Assembly (NCBI RefSeq): GCF_030815255.1
Contig: NZ_JAUSWN010000015.1
Coordinates: 32,478-96,477, forward strand
Direction of reading: 5' to 3'
DNA length: 64,000 bases
Source: Hathewaya limosa
GTDB lineage: Bacteria > Bacillota > Clostridia > Clostridiales > Clostridiaceae
The notes beneath the pieces are model-generated. The model was not told the origin of the DNA. It saw only the letters and a list, made by a program, of their open reading frames with translations, and made no database searches. The position numbers were made by a program, and so were the translations under genes. Position 1 is the first letter of the stretch, and each line of letters begins with the position of its first letter. Below, in pieces: positions 43,193-51,175 of this stretch.

Positions 43193-43897
43193 ATGGGAAG
43201 TTTTATAGAATTAAAAAATGTTAAAAAAACTTATAGTATGGGGGAAGTTACTATTAAAGCTGTAGATGATGTTTCCTTTTCAATAGATAAGGGGGAAGTC
43301 GTTATTATTCTGGGAGCAAGTGGAGCAGGAAAATCAACTATTCTTAACCTTATAGGTGGTATGGATGAAGTAACAGAAGGAAACATTTATGTGAATGGAA
43401 ATGATATAAGCAAATATAATAAAAAACAACTTACAAAATATAGACGTGAAGATATAGGATTTGTATTTCAGTTTTATAATTTAGTTCAAAATTTAAATGC
43501 TGTTGAAAATGTAGAATTAGCAGTAGAAATATGTGTAGATGCTATGGAGCCTATGGAAGTTCTTAAAGATGTGGGCTTAGGAGATAGAATACATAATTTT
43601 TCTTCACAATTATCTGGAGGAGAGCAGCAGAGAGTTTCTATAGCTAGGGCTCTTGCTAAAAATCCTAAGTTACTTCTTTGTGATGAACCAACTGGTGCTT
43701 TAGATTATAATACAGGCAAGTCTATATTAAAATTATTAATTGATACTTCAAAAAAATATAATATGACCGTTATAATCATAACTCATAATTCTGCTATAGC
43801 TCCAATTGCTGATAAAATAATAACTGTAAAAAGTGGAAAAGTCGAAAATGTAGAGAAAAATCAAAATAAAGTTTCTGTAGAAAGTATAGAGTGGTAA
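43193..43897 (+). CDS. MacB/LolD-type ABC transporter ATPase
   Basis: 234-residue ATPase partner of the next gene. Walker A GASGAGKST near 40, Q-loop FQFYNLV near 90, signature LSGGEQQRVSIARAL near 140, Walker B LLLCDEPTGALD near 160 and the H-loop in IITHNSAI. This ABC subfamily works with FtsX-like permeases in mechanotransmission, lipoprotein or peptide export or antibiotic defence rather than nutrient uptake. The stop overlaps the frame of the permease. Confidence 0.92.
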   Translation: MGSFIELKNVKKTYSMGEVTIKAVDDVSFSIDKGEVVIILGASGAGKSTILNLIGGMDEVTEGNIYVNGNDISKYNKKQLTKYRREDIGFVFQFYNLVQNLNAVENVELAVEICVDAMEPMEVLKDVGLGDRIHNFSSQLSGGEQQRVSIARALAKNPKLLLCDEPTGALDYNTGKSILKLLIDTSKKYNMTVIIITHNSAIAPIADKIITVKSGKVENVEKNQNKVSVESIEW

Positions 43898-43899
43898 TT

Positions 43900-46533
43900 A
43901 TGAAAAAAACATTTTTAAAGAATTTATTCAGAGATATAAAAAGTACATTTTCAAGATTCTTATCCATAATAATTATTATCGCAGTTGGAGTAGCTTTTTA
44001 TGCAGGCGTTAGAGCAACAAGTCCAGATATGAAAAAATCTGGAGACTTATATTTTAGTAAAAATAACTTAATGGATTTTAAAATAATTTCAACTTTAGGA
44101 CTTACAAAAGATGATTTAGATGAAATAAATAAAGTTAAGGGTGTAAAGAATGCAGAGGGCACATATTCTTTGGATGCAATAATAGAAAAAAATAAGCATT
44201 CTTTAGTTATGAATATAAAATCTTTACCTAGAGAAAATGGAATAAATGATATAAAAATTGTTAGAGGAAGAAAGCCTAAAAATAGTAATGAAGCTATAGT
44301 TGAAGAAAGATTTTTAAAAGAAAATAAGTTAAATTTACATGATAAAATAAAGTTACAATCGGGAAATAATAGTAAAATAGGTGAGAACTTAAAAAATACA
44401 GAGTTCAAAATAGTAGGAACATCATATTCTCCTCTTTATATATCAACACAGCGACAATTAAGTTCCGTTGGTAATGGCTCTGTGAAAGGATTTATATATG
44501 TATTACCTGAAGTATTTAAAAGTTCAGTTTTTACTGAGGCCTATATAAAAATACAGGACAAATCTTCTGAAAAGAGTCTTTTATATAATGATGATTATAA
44601 AGAAAAGATTACAAGGATAAAGAATGATTTAAAAACACTTGGAATTAAGAGTAGTGAAAATAGACATAAGCAAATTTTAACAGATGGGAATAAAATAATT
44701 CAGAATTTACAAAACAAATTAAATTATGCTAAAAGGAAAAGCATGCTTGCAAACAACAATTCTAATAACATAAATACAAATGTAGAAGAGATGAAAATTA
44801 AGTTTAAAGAGAAAGAATTAGAAATTAAAAAAGCAAAGGATAAACTTAAAACTTTATCCAAACCTCAATGGTATATAATGGATAGGAATAGTAATGTGGG
44901 ATATGAAACTTATAGACAAGATAGTAATAGAATAGACAATATAGGAAAAGTATTTCCTCTTATCTTCTTTTTAGTAGCAGCATTAGTCAGTCTTACTACT
45001 ATGACAAGGATGGTGCAGGAAAAGAGAATTGAAATTGGTACCTTTAAAGCATTAGGATATTCAAGAATTACTATAGTATGTCACTATCTTATATACTCAC
45101 TTTTGGCAAGTATTGTTGGAAGCATAGTTGGAATAGGAATTGGATTTAAATTATTTCCACCGCTTATAATGAAAGCATATAGTACGCTTTATACTATTCC
45201 ATATAGTATTTCTTCTTTTAACATATTTTTAGCATTGCAAGCATCTATAATAGTTATACTACTTACATCAATATCTACAGTCTTAGCCACATTAGAAGAA
45301 TTAAGGGAAGTACCAGCATCCCTAATGCGACCTAAAGCACCTAAGGGTGGGAAAATAATATTTCTTGAAAAAATAACTTTTGTATGGGAGAAATTAAGTT
45401 TTACTAAAAAAGTTACTGCAAGAAATATATTTAGATACAAGCAGAGGTTTTTTATGACTGTAATAGGTATAGCTGCATGTACTGCATTAATGATAACAGG
45501 CTTTGGTATCAAAGATGGAATAATATGTTCTACGGAAAAGCAATTTAATAAAATTTATAAATATAACTTTCAAAGCAATCTTAGCAAGGATGTAGACTTA
45601 AATGAAAAAAATAAGATAAAAGAAAATATTATCAAAGATAAAAATATAAAATCTATATTATTTACTTATTCTAAAAATGCTTTGGTTAAAACTAAAAGTT
45701 CAGCAAATGAAGATGTGTATGTAGTAGTACCAGAAAATAAAACTAAAATTAATTCATTTGTAAATCTTAACATGAAAGATAAAGAGCTAAAGCTTAGTAA
45801 TGAGGGAGTAATCATAACAGAAAAGCTTTGTAAACTTATAAATAAGAATATAGGTGATGATTTTAATATTACTATTAACAATAAGAGTGTAAGGGTTAAA
45901 ATAGTTGGAATAACAGAGCATTATATTCAGCACTATATATATATGAGTCCTGAATATTATAAGAAATTAACCAAAAAGAAGTTAGAGTTTAATAGTTTTT
46001 ATGGATTGTTAAAAAATGTTTCAGAAGAATCACAAGAAAAAACATCAAAGTTTTTAACAAGAATTGAAAGAATTAATTCTATAGTCTTTAAAAATAATAT
46101 TCAATTTGATTATGATAAAAGTATTACTAGTATAAATTCAGTGGTTATAATACTTATAATATCGGCAGGAGTTTTAGCTTTTGTTGTAATTTATAACCTT
46201 ACCAATATAAATATAAATGAAAGAAAAAGAGAACTTGCTACAATAAAACTTTTAGGATTCTATAACAAGGAACTTGCAATGTATATATACAGAGAGAATG
46301 TAATACTTACTATTATAGGTAGCATTATTGGCATATTATTAGGAATAGTTCTTAATAAATTTGTAATTATAACTGCAGAAACTAATATATTACTGTTTTT
46401 AAGAAAAGTTGAGCCTATTTATTTTGTATATTCAGTATTACTTACTATAGGATTTTCAATAATTATAAATTTAGTTATGTATAAAAAATTTGATGAAATA
46501 GATATGATAGAATCACTTAAAAGTGCAGAATAA
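43900..46533 (+). CDS. FtsX/MacB-type ABC permease
   Basis: 877-residue membrane protein. N-terminal transmembrane helix (about 17-37), a large external region including a coiled coil (about 265-320), three helices with the first FtsX domain (about 350-475), a second external domain (about 535-735) and a second FtsX domain with three helices (about 745-870). The conserved KRIEIGTFKALGYSR and KRELATIKLLGFYNKE flank the helices. ATG 43900 is three bases after the ATPase stop with no strong ribosome site, implying translational coupling. Confidence 0.92.
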   Translation: MKKTFLKNLFRDIKSTFSRFLSIIIIIAVGVAFYAGVRATSPDMKKSGDLYFSKNNLMDFKIISTLGLTKDDLDEINKVKGVKNAEGTYSLDAIIEKNKHSLVMNIKSLPRENGINDIKIVRGRKPKNSNEAIVEERFLKENKLNLHDKIKLQSGNNSKIGENLKNTEFKIVGTSYSPLYISTQRQLSSVGNGSVKGFIYVLPEVFKSSVFTEAYIKIQDKSSEKSLLYNDDYKEKITRIKNDLKTLGIKSSENRHKQILTDGNKIIQNLQNKLNYAKRKSMLANNNSNNINTNVEEMKIKFKEKELEIKKAKDKLKTLSKPQWYIMDRNSNVGYETYRQDSNRIDNIGKVFPLIFFLVAALVSLTTMTRMVQEKRIEIGTFKALGYSRITIVCHYLIYSLLASIVGSIVGIGIGFKLFPPLIMKAYSTLYTIPYSISSFNIFLALQASIIVILLTSISTVLATLEELREVPASLMRPKAPKGGKIIFLEKITFVWEKLSFTKKVTARNIFRYKQRFFMTVIGIAACTALMITGFGIKDGIICSTEKQFNKIYKYNFQSNLSKDVDLNEKNKIKENIIKDKNIKSILFTYSKNALVKTKSSANEDVYVVVPENKTKINSFVNLNMKDKELKLSNEGVIITEKLCKLINKNIGDDFNITINNKSVRVKIVGITEHYIQHYIYMSPEYYKKLTKKKLEFNSFYGLLKNVSEESQEKTSKFLTRIERINSIVFKNNIQFDYDKSITSINSVVIILIISAGVLAFVVIYNLTNININERKRELATIKLLGFYNKELAMYIYRENVILTIIGSIIGILLGIVLNKFVIITAETNILLFLRKVEPIYFVYSVLLTIGFSIIINLVMYKKFDEIDMIESLKSAE

Positions 46534-46565
46534 GCAAAAAAATTAATGAAAGTTATGAATTATTT

Positions 46566-46604
46566 AAGGATTAGGCCATATTCATTGGTTTAGTCCTTTT
46601 TTTG
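46566..46604 (+). terminator. Terminator after the FtsX-type permease
   Basis: AAGGATTAGGCCA pairs with TGGTTTAGTCCTT through several wobble pairs, followed by a T8-type run. Confidence 0.7.
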
Positions 46605-46788
46605 TTAAGTAATTTATTTAAAAGGCTGTATTTGAATACTAAAAGGTTTTTATTAACTTATATTTGTTTGACAAGTTTTATTTTTCACAATTATAATAAT
46701 TTAATATAAGAATGTACATAGTATAAATTATAATACATAAATTTCATAGAGATTTAAACAAATAATTTATGTAAGGGGAGAATTTTTT

Positions 46789-47025
46789 ATGGATAATGAA
46801 CAACATAATAAAAGGCCTTGTACTAATTATAACATTAAAGAAAAAAACATAAAAAAAGAAGAAAAAGATATAGAAAAAAGGCAAATAAACAAAGAAGAGA
46901 AATCTTTAGATAAAACTTTTCAGGTATATGATAAAGCTAAAGAGGAAAAATTTGAAAAATCACTTAAAATATTCGGTATAATTTCTTTATTTTTAGCTAT
47001 AATTTTTATGAAATATTATCATTAA
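46789..47025 (+). CDS. Small tail-anchored protein, unknown function
   Basis: 78 residues: a very charged Lys/Glu-rich helical region (about 15-58) and a single hydrophobic segment at the C-terminus (IFGIISLFLAIIFMKYYH), so probably tail-anchored in the membrane. No family recognised. A good AGGGGAG precedes the ATG. The 232-base spacer before the Sel1-repeat gene has no clear terminator. Confidence 0.65.
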   Translation: MDNEQHNKRPCTNYNIKEKNIKKEEKDIEKRQINKEEKSLDKTFQVYDKAKEEKFEKSLKIFGIISLFLAIIFMKYYH

Positions 47026-47257
47026 GTCTAAATTAGATTTTAAACAATATTGTTAAAATAATACTTAAGAGTATATCAATAAATTTTCACAAACTTTATA
47101 GTGGCAAGAATGTTCTGCGAAGTACAGTGTATTTTAGAAATTTGCATTGAAGCATATATTATATTTAAAATTAATGTAAAGAAAGATATATAAAGCATAT
47201 ATTGAAATTTTACTTAATATACCTAAAATAGAGGTTAATATATGTGAGGTATTTTTT

Positions 47258-48001
47258 ATGATGATATTCAATGATATAGAAGAAAATTTATCAAATGAAG
47301 AGAAAAGTGATTTAGAAAAAGAAGATATTAAATTAGAAAACTATAAAGAAAAAACTATAAATAATGAAGAGAACCAATTTGATATTTGTAAAAAATCTGC
47401 ACTTAAAGGGGATAAAGTAGCACAATTTAACCTAGGATGTTATTATCATAAAGGTATATATGTTACTAAAAACATAAAAAAAGCTATTATATGGTATACT
47501 TCTTCAGCAGAACAAAACTATTCAAAAGCGGAATGTAATTTAGCTTATATGTACATGGTAGGAAAAGATGTACCAAAAGATTTAAAAAAAGCTTTTAAGT
47601 GGTCACTTAGGGCAGCAGCACATGGAGATGTTAATTCTCAATTTAACGTAGGATACATGTATAGTGAAGGAAAGGGAATAGAGAAAAACATTAAGAATGC
47701 TATAAAATGGTATTCTTTAGCAGCTAAACAAGGTCATACTAATGCACAATGTAATTTAGCTTATATATATGATTTTAATGAGGATGGCTACAAGGATATA
47801 AAACAAGCTATAAAATGGTATACTAAGGCAGCAAACAAAGATAATCCGTATGCCTTATTTAATTTGGGTGAAATATATTATATCGGTGATGGCGTTGATC
47901 AAAATAAAGAAAAATCTCTTGAGCTGTATAAAAAGGCTGCTAGTTTAGGGTTAGATATTGCAAAAGAAAAACTTAAAGAAAATTTTAATAATAAAGATTA
48001 G
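47258..48001 (+). CDS. Sel1-repeat (tetratricopeptide-like) protein
   Basis: 247 residues. After a charged N-terminal ~45 residues come about five Sel1-like repeats of ~36 residues with the pattern AQFNLGCYYHKG..KKAIIWY, AECNLAYMYMVGKDVPKD, SQFNVGYMYSEGKGIEKN, AQCNLAYIYDF and ALFNLGEIYYIGDG. These form superhelical protein-binding scaffolds. No signal peptide, so cytoplasmic. The partner is unknown; it lies between a small membrane protein and a c-di-GMP-regulated secreted protein. Confidence 0.88.
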   Translation: MMIFNDIEENLSNEEKSDLEKEDIKLENYKEKTINNEENQFDICKKSALKGDKVAQFNLGCYYHKGIYVTKNIKKAIIWYTSSAEQNYSKAECNLAYMYMVGKDVPKDLKKAFKWSLRAAAHGDVNSQFNVGYMYSEGKGIEKNIKNAIKWYSLAAKQGHTNAQCNLAYIYDFNEDGYKDIKQAIKWYTKAANKDNPYALFNLGEIYYIGDGVDQNKEKSLELYKKAASLGLDIAKEKLKENFNNKD

Positions 48002-48128
48002 AAATATAAGAATTAAAGTAAAGTTGATAAAAACTTATTTTATTATAGTACAGAATGATAAATATTCAAGAACATGTTAAATCATACAAATAAAAAGAAA
48101 AATATTACCTTAATTTTCACAATATTAC

Positions 48129-48157
48129 TTTAATTTTATGTGGATTTTATGTATAAT
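48129..48157 (+). promoter_or_regulatory. Promoter of c-di-GMP-II leader 1
   Basis: TTTAAT (48129-48134), 17 bases, TATAAT (48152-48157). The same -35/-10 pair with the same spacing precedes riboswitch 2 (61753-61758, 61776-61781), which supports it. Confidence 0.6.
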
Positions 48158-48255
48158 ATTGTCAGGAAACTATGAAGTATAATTTTTATGTGGGCACTTG
48201 AATTATACTGAGTTAGTAGTGCAACCGACCTAATAGAAATTTTATGTTAGGGGAG
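48158..48255 (+). promoter_or_regulatory. Cyclic di-GMP-II riboswitch 1 with translational expression platform
   Basis: The leader carries the class II c-di-GMP aptamer core: GGAAACTATGAAG (from 48165), GGGCACTTGA (48192-48201) and GAGTTAGTAGTGCAACCGACC (the last ending 48230, given here to 20 bases or so by position). P2 pairs GTATAATT (48177-48184) with AATTATAC (48201-48208); GCACT (48194-48198) pairs with AGTGC (48218-48222). The right P1 strand CCTAATA (48229-48235) can instead pair with TGTTAGG (48245-48251), which covers part of the ribosome site. Ligand-stabilised P1 should free that site, predicting an ON switch. Confidence 0.88.
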
Positions 48256-48264
48256 AAGTATTTT

Positions 48265-48696
48265 ATGAAAAAATCAAAAATTTTAACTTCTGTACTTTTA
48301 AGTACTACAATATTATGTAGTATAAATGTTTCTACTATTTCAGCAATGCAAAATGATATTTCTACTTGGAATAGTAAAAGTAGTTTAACTCAAAGTCAAA
48401 AAACATTATATACAAAGGGACAAGTTGTAATACATGATAATGGCGTATATAAATGTAAGAGAGCTCATTATCCTCATGAAGTTTTTAAACCTTCTGTGGC
48501 ACCAATGTTTTGGGAAAAGTTAGATATAAGAGAATGGACAGTTGATGAAAGCTTAACACAAAATCAAAAAATACCATATAAAAAGGGGAAAGTTGTTTTA
48601 TATAAAGGTAAATTTTATGAGTGTAAAAGATTTCATTATGCCCAACCAGGTTGGAATCCTAGTGCATCAAGAATGTTTTGGAAAAATATAAAATAA
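48265..48696 (+). CDS. Secreted protein with two carbohydrate-binding-like modules, c-di-GMP-II controlled
   Basis: 143 residues with a signal peptide (about 1-27, ending STISA) and two tandem ~50-residue modules. Each has W-x-pattern hallmarks of CBM5/12 (chitin-binding) domains: STWNSKSSLTQSQKTLYTKG..VVIHDNGVYKCKRAHYP..APMFWEKL, and EWTVDES..YKKGKVVLYKGKFYECKRFHY..SRMFWKNI. Ligand is inferred as a polysaccharide. The in-frame ATG at 48244 is not the start: in the homologous leader at 61868 the equivalent ATG is out of frame. A paralogue of the first module heads the LPxTG protein at 61889. Confidence 0.8.
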   Translation: MKKSKILTSVLLSTTILCSINVSTISAMQNDISTWNSKSSLTQSQKTLYTKGQVVIHDNGVYKCKRAHYPHEVFKPSVAPMFWEKLDIREWTVDESLTQNQKIPYKKGKVVLYKGKFYECKRFHYAQPGWNPSASRMFWKNIK

Positions 48697-48734
48697 TAAT
48701 ATTAAAATTTAATTATAAAATAACATAAAAAAAT

Positions 48735-48783
48735 AAAAGGGACTATCTCACTAAAAAATTAGTGGGACAGTCTCTTTATTTTT
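48735..48783 (+). terminator. Terminator after the CBM protein gene
   Basis: AAAGGGACTATCTCACTA pairs with TAGTGGGACAGTCTCTTT (48760-48777), with a short A-rich loop and a T-rich tail. Confidence 0.85.
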
Positions 48784-48876
48784 TATATTTTCAGTTACAT
48801 TGACAGAAGCTTAAATTAGCTTTAAAATTGGTAGAGAAATAGGATGAAATATAGCATATAAGGAGAGATACAATAC

Positions 48877-49842
48877 ATGGAAATTCCACAGACGCTTCGT
48901 GCAGCATTAGAAGCTGAAATAAAAGGTGTGCAACAAACACAAATGATGAATGATGCTCAGGTAATTAGTATGAGATACAGAACAGAAAGTGGGAAAGGTA
49001 AACGACTTTTAACTCGTGATACAGAAGCAGTAGCATATGCCGCAGCACGAATGCCAGCAACATTTGGAGCTGTTTCTATGGCACTTCAGCATGCTCTTGA
49101 AGATTCACAATGCTATCCTGAAACTTTATTAGATGTAGGTGCAGGAACTGGTGCAGTTGCGTGGGCAGTTGATGAAAAGTTAGATTTGAAAAATATTGTT
49201 TGTCTAGAGAGAGAAAGTGCTATGCGTAAAACGGGCAAGGCATTAATGCAAAATGGATCACAGGTATTACGTAACGCAAAATGGATTTCTCATGACTTAA
49301 CTATAGATGAAATTCCTGAAAAGGCTGACTTGGTTGTTGCATCATATGTATTAAATGAAATGTCACCTGAAGATAGGATCAAGGCAGCAAAGAAGCTATG
49401 GAATGCTACAAATAAAATGTTGTTGATTATAGAACCAGGAACACCAGTAGGATTTTCTAATTTAAAGAAAATACGTGAAGAATTAATAAAATGTGGTGCA
49501 AATATAGCAGCACCTTGTGTACATAATAATAAATGTCCTAAATTAGAAAGTGATTGGTGTCATTTTTCTTGTCGTGTAAGCAGAAGTAGTTTACACCGTC
49601 AACTTAAGGGTGGGGAAGCACCTTATGAAGATGAAAAATTTATGTATATTGCAGTAACTCGTGAGGAATGTAATTGTAGTGGAGCGCGAATATTACGTCA
49701 TCCACAGGTGCGTAAAGGGCATATAATGTTTGAGGTATGTGCAAAAGATGGTGTTGAAAATATAAAACTTTCTAAAAAAGATGGTGAAATATATAAAGAA
49801 TCTAAAAAATTAAAAACTGGAGATAAGTTAGAAATTAAATAA
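48877..49842 (+). CDS. Rsm22-like methyltransferase with Cys-rich metal site
   Basis: 321-residue class I SAM methyltransferase of the small-ribosomal-subunit Rsm22 family. SAM motif LLDVGAGTGAVAWA near 87, ERESAMRKTG near 107 and VASYVLNEM near 150. A cysteine cluster in APCVHNNKCPKLESDWCHFSC near 210 resembles the Fe-S/zinc site of mitochondrial METTL17/Rsm22. Its role in bacteria is not established; an rRNA or ribosome-assembly function is plausible. Codon use (CGT, CGA, GCA and more C/G at third positions) differs from neighbours, suggesting transfer. AAGGAGAG precedes the ATG. Confidence 0.82.
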   Translation: MEIPQTLRAALEAEIKGVQQTQMMNDAQVISMRYRTESGKGKRLLTRDTEAVAYAAARMPATFGAVSMALQHALEDSQCYPETLLDVGAGTGAVAWAVDEKLDLKNIVCLERESAMRKTGKALMQNGSQVLRNAKWISHDLTIDEIPEKADLVVASYVLNEMSPEDRIKAAKKLWNATNKMLLIIEPGTPVGFSNLKKIREELIKCGANIAAPCVHNNKCPKLESDWCHFSCRVSRSSLHRQLKGGEAPYEDEKFMYIAVTREECNCSGARILRHPQVRKGHIMFEVCAKDGVENIKLSKKDGEIYKESKKLKTGDKLEIK

Positions 49843-49850
49843 TATTAATT

Positions 49851-49897
49851 AAGGACATATGTAGATTAAAAAATAATTTATATATGTCCTATTTTTG
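49851..49897 (+). terminator. Terminator after Rsm22-like gene
   Basis: AGGACATATGTA (49852-49863) pairs with TATATATGTCCT (49879-49890), then ATTTTT. Confidence 0.75.
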
Positions 49898-49920
49898 TAT
49901 AAAATATATGGATATGTTTA

Positions 49921-50883
49921 CTATGCACGTTTTGAAAAGTGTCTATATTCAAGGGGACACAAGCCTGTACTTTTTTTAAATAATTCAGAAAATCTACTAC
50001 CACTCTGATAACCAACTAGTTTAGAAATTTGACCTACAGTTAATTCTGTATTTGTTAGAAAATGTTCTGCTTGACTCATGCGACGGTGTTGAATATATTC
50101 TGTTATTGTACATTTATACAATTGTTTAAAACATTTTTTTAGCTTTGTAGTTCCCATACAAGCTATTTTGCATAATTGATTTAAAGTAAGTAATGAGGCA
50201 TAATGATCATTTATATAAGAGGCTGCATCTCTTAAATGATCTATATCTATTTGAGAAAGAGAAGAAGCTATGTTTTTTTCATGTTTATATTTATCCAAAA
50301 TTAAAGACATAGCCTCCGCTACTTTACCTTCATAGAATAATTCAGCAGAAATTCCAGTACCTCTATAATTAAATATTTGATGAAGTAATACAATCATTTC
50401 AGGAAAATCAGTAGTTTCGTCAATACTTAGTAAAGCTGCTCTAGGATTGATATATTCATTTCCAAACTTGTTTTTTAGAAAATCATCACAATATTTAGGC
50501 ATGAATTCTATTCCTAGTATACGTATGGGAATGTTTTTATGAAATAATCCTTGATACTTTTCTTGATCGTACCACCAGTAACATTTAACACATCCTGCAT
50601 TTACACGACGGTAAGGATTTAGTTCTTCTCCGGATACAGATTCATAATATGAAACGCTTAGATATTCAGAAAGACAACTTTCTAAATAAAAATCCTCATG
50701 ATAATAAAAATCATGAACTACTAAAGAAAACATATCTTTATGATTATATACCCAATAGTAACCTTCACCAATAGAAGGATCTATTTTATAGCAGGTTCCT
50801 AAGTTATTGAATTTATTTTCATTATTGCATATGGAAAAACCATTATCAAAAAGTAATTTTTCGTGTATATTAGAATACTTCAT
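49921..50883 (-). CDS. AraC-family regulator (YbtA/PchR-like)
   Basis: 320 residues: an N-terminal ~200-residue sensor region and a C-terminal pair of AraC helix-turn-helix motifs (LTLNQLCKIACMGTTKLKKC near 235, and VGQISKLVGYQSGSRFSELFKKSTG near 290). The sensor region resembles siderophore-sensing AraC proteins more than sugar sensors, and it is divergent from a YbtP/YbtQ-like ABC pair. Direct repeats GATTAGACG (50904 and 50925) in the spacer, two helical turns apart, are candidate binding sites. Confidence 0.82.
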   Translation of the reverse strand: MKYSNIHEKLLFDNGFSICNNENKFNNLGTCYKIDPSIGEGYYWVYNHKDMFSLVVHDFYYHEDFYLESCLSEYLSVSYYESVSGEELNPYRRVNAGCVKCYWWYDQEKYQGLFHKNIPIRILGIEFMPKYCDDFLKNKFGNEYINPRAALLSIDETTDFPEMIVLLHQIFNYRGTGISAELFYEGKVAEAMSLILDKYKHEKNIASSLSQIDIDHLRDAASYINDHYASLLTLNQLCKIACMGTTKLKKCFKQLYKCTITEYIQHRRMSQAEHFLTNTELTVGQISKLVGYQSGSRFSELFKKSTGLCPLEYRHFSKRA

Positions 50884-50903
50884 TTTTATAACCCCTTTAT
50901 CTC

Positions 50904-50979
50904 GATTAGACGCAAATCTATCATGATTAGACGAAGAATAGTGATAACTATTATCAATATCAATTATATACTATATAAT
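50904..50979 (+). promoter_or_regulatory. Divergent control region: AraC-type repeats, Fur-box-like site and promoter
   Basis: GATTAGACG occurs twice, 21 bases apart (50904-50912, 50925-50933). GATAACTATTATCAATATC (50943-50961) matches the 19-base Fur consensus at 15 positions and overlaps the -35 of TTATCA (50951-50956), 17 bases, TATAAT (50974-50979). This suggests repression by Fur with iron and activation by the divergent AraC protein. Confidence 0.55.
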
Positions 50980-51050
50980 AAAAAATGAAAGTAGGTTATG
51001 CAATTAGATTTAATTTTAAATGTCTTAATATGATGTATAGATTACTTTTG

Positions 51051-51064
51051 ATGAAAGCTTTCAT
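51051..51064. repeat. 14-bp palindrome in the ABC leader
   Basis: ATGAAAGCTTTCAT is a perfect palindrome about 110 bases upstream of the first ABC gene and downstream of the proposed promoter. A further operator or a chance match. Confidence 0.3.
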
Positions 51065-51175
51065 GAAACTTTTTATAGAAATATAAAAAACTATTTGTTG
51101 CAACAAGTATAACTAACAGAAGATAAGAAAATTTTAGAGTTTTTTATAAAAAATGAAAGTAAGGAAGTGATAAAT

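Noticed and set aside
46566..46604. Could be a structured RNA rather than a terminator
   Set aside because: Stem, short loop and T-run directly after a stop codon fit a simple terminator.
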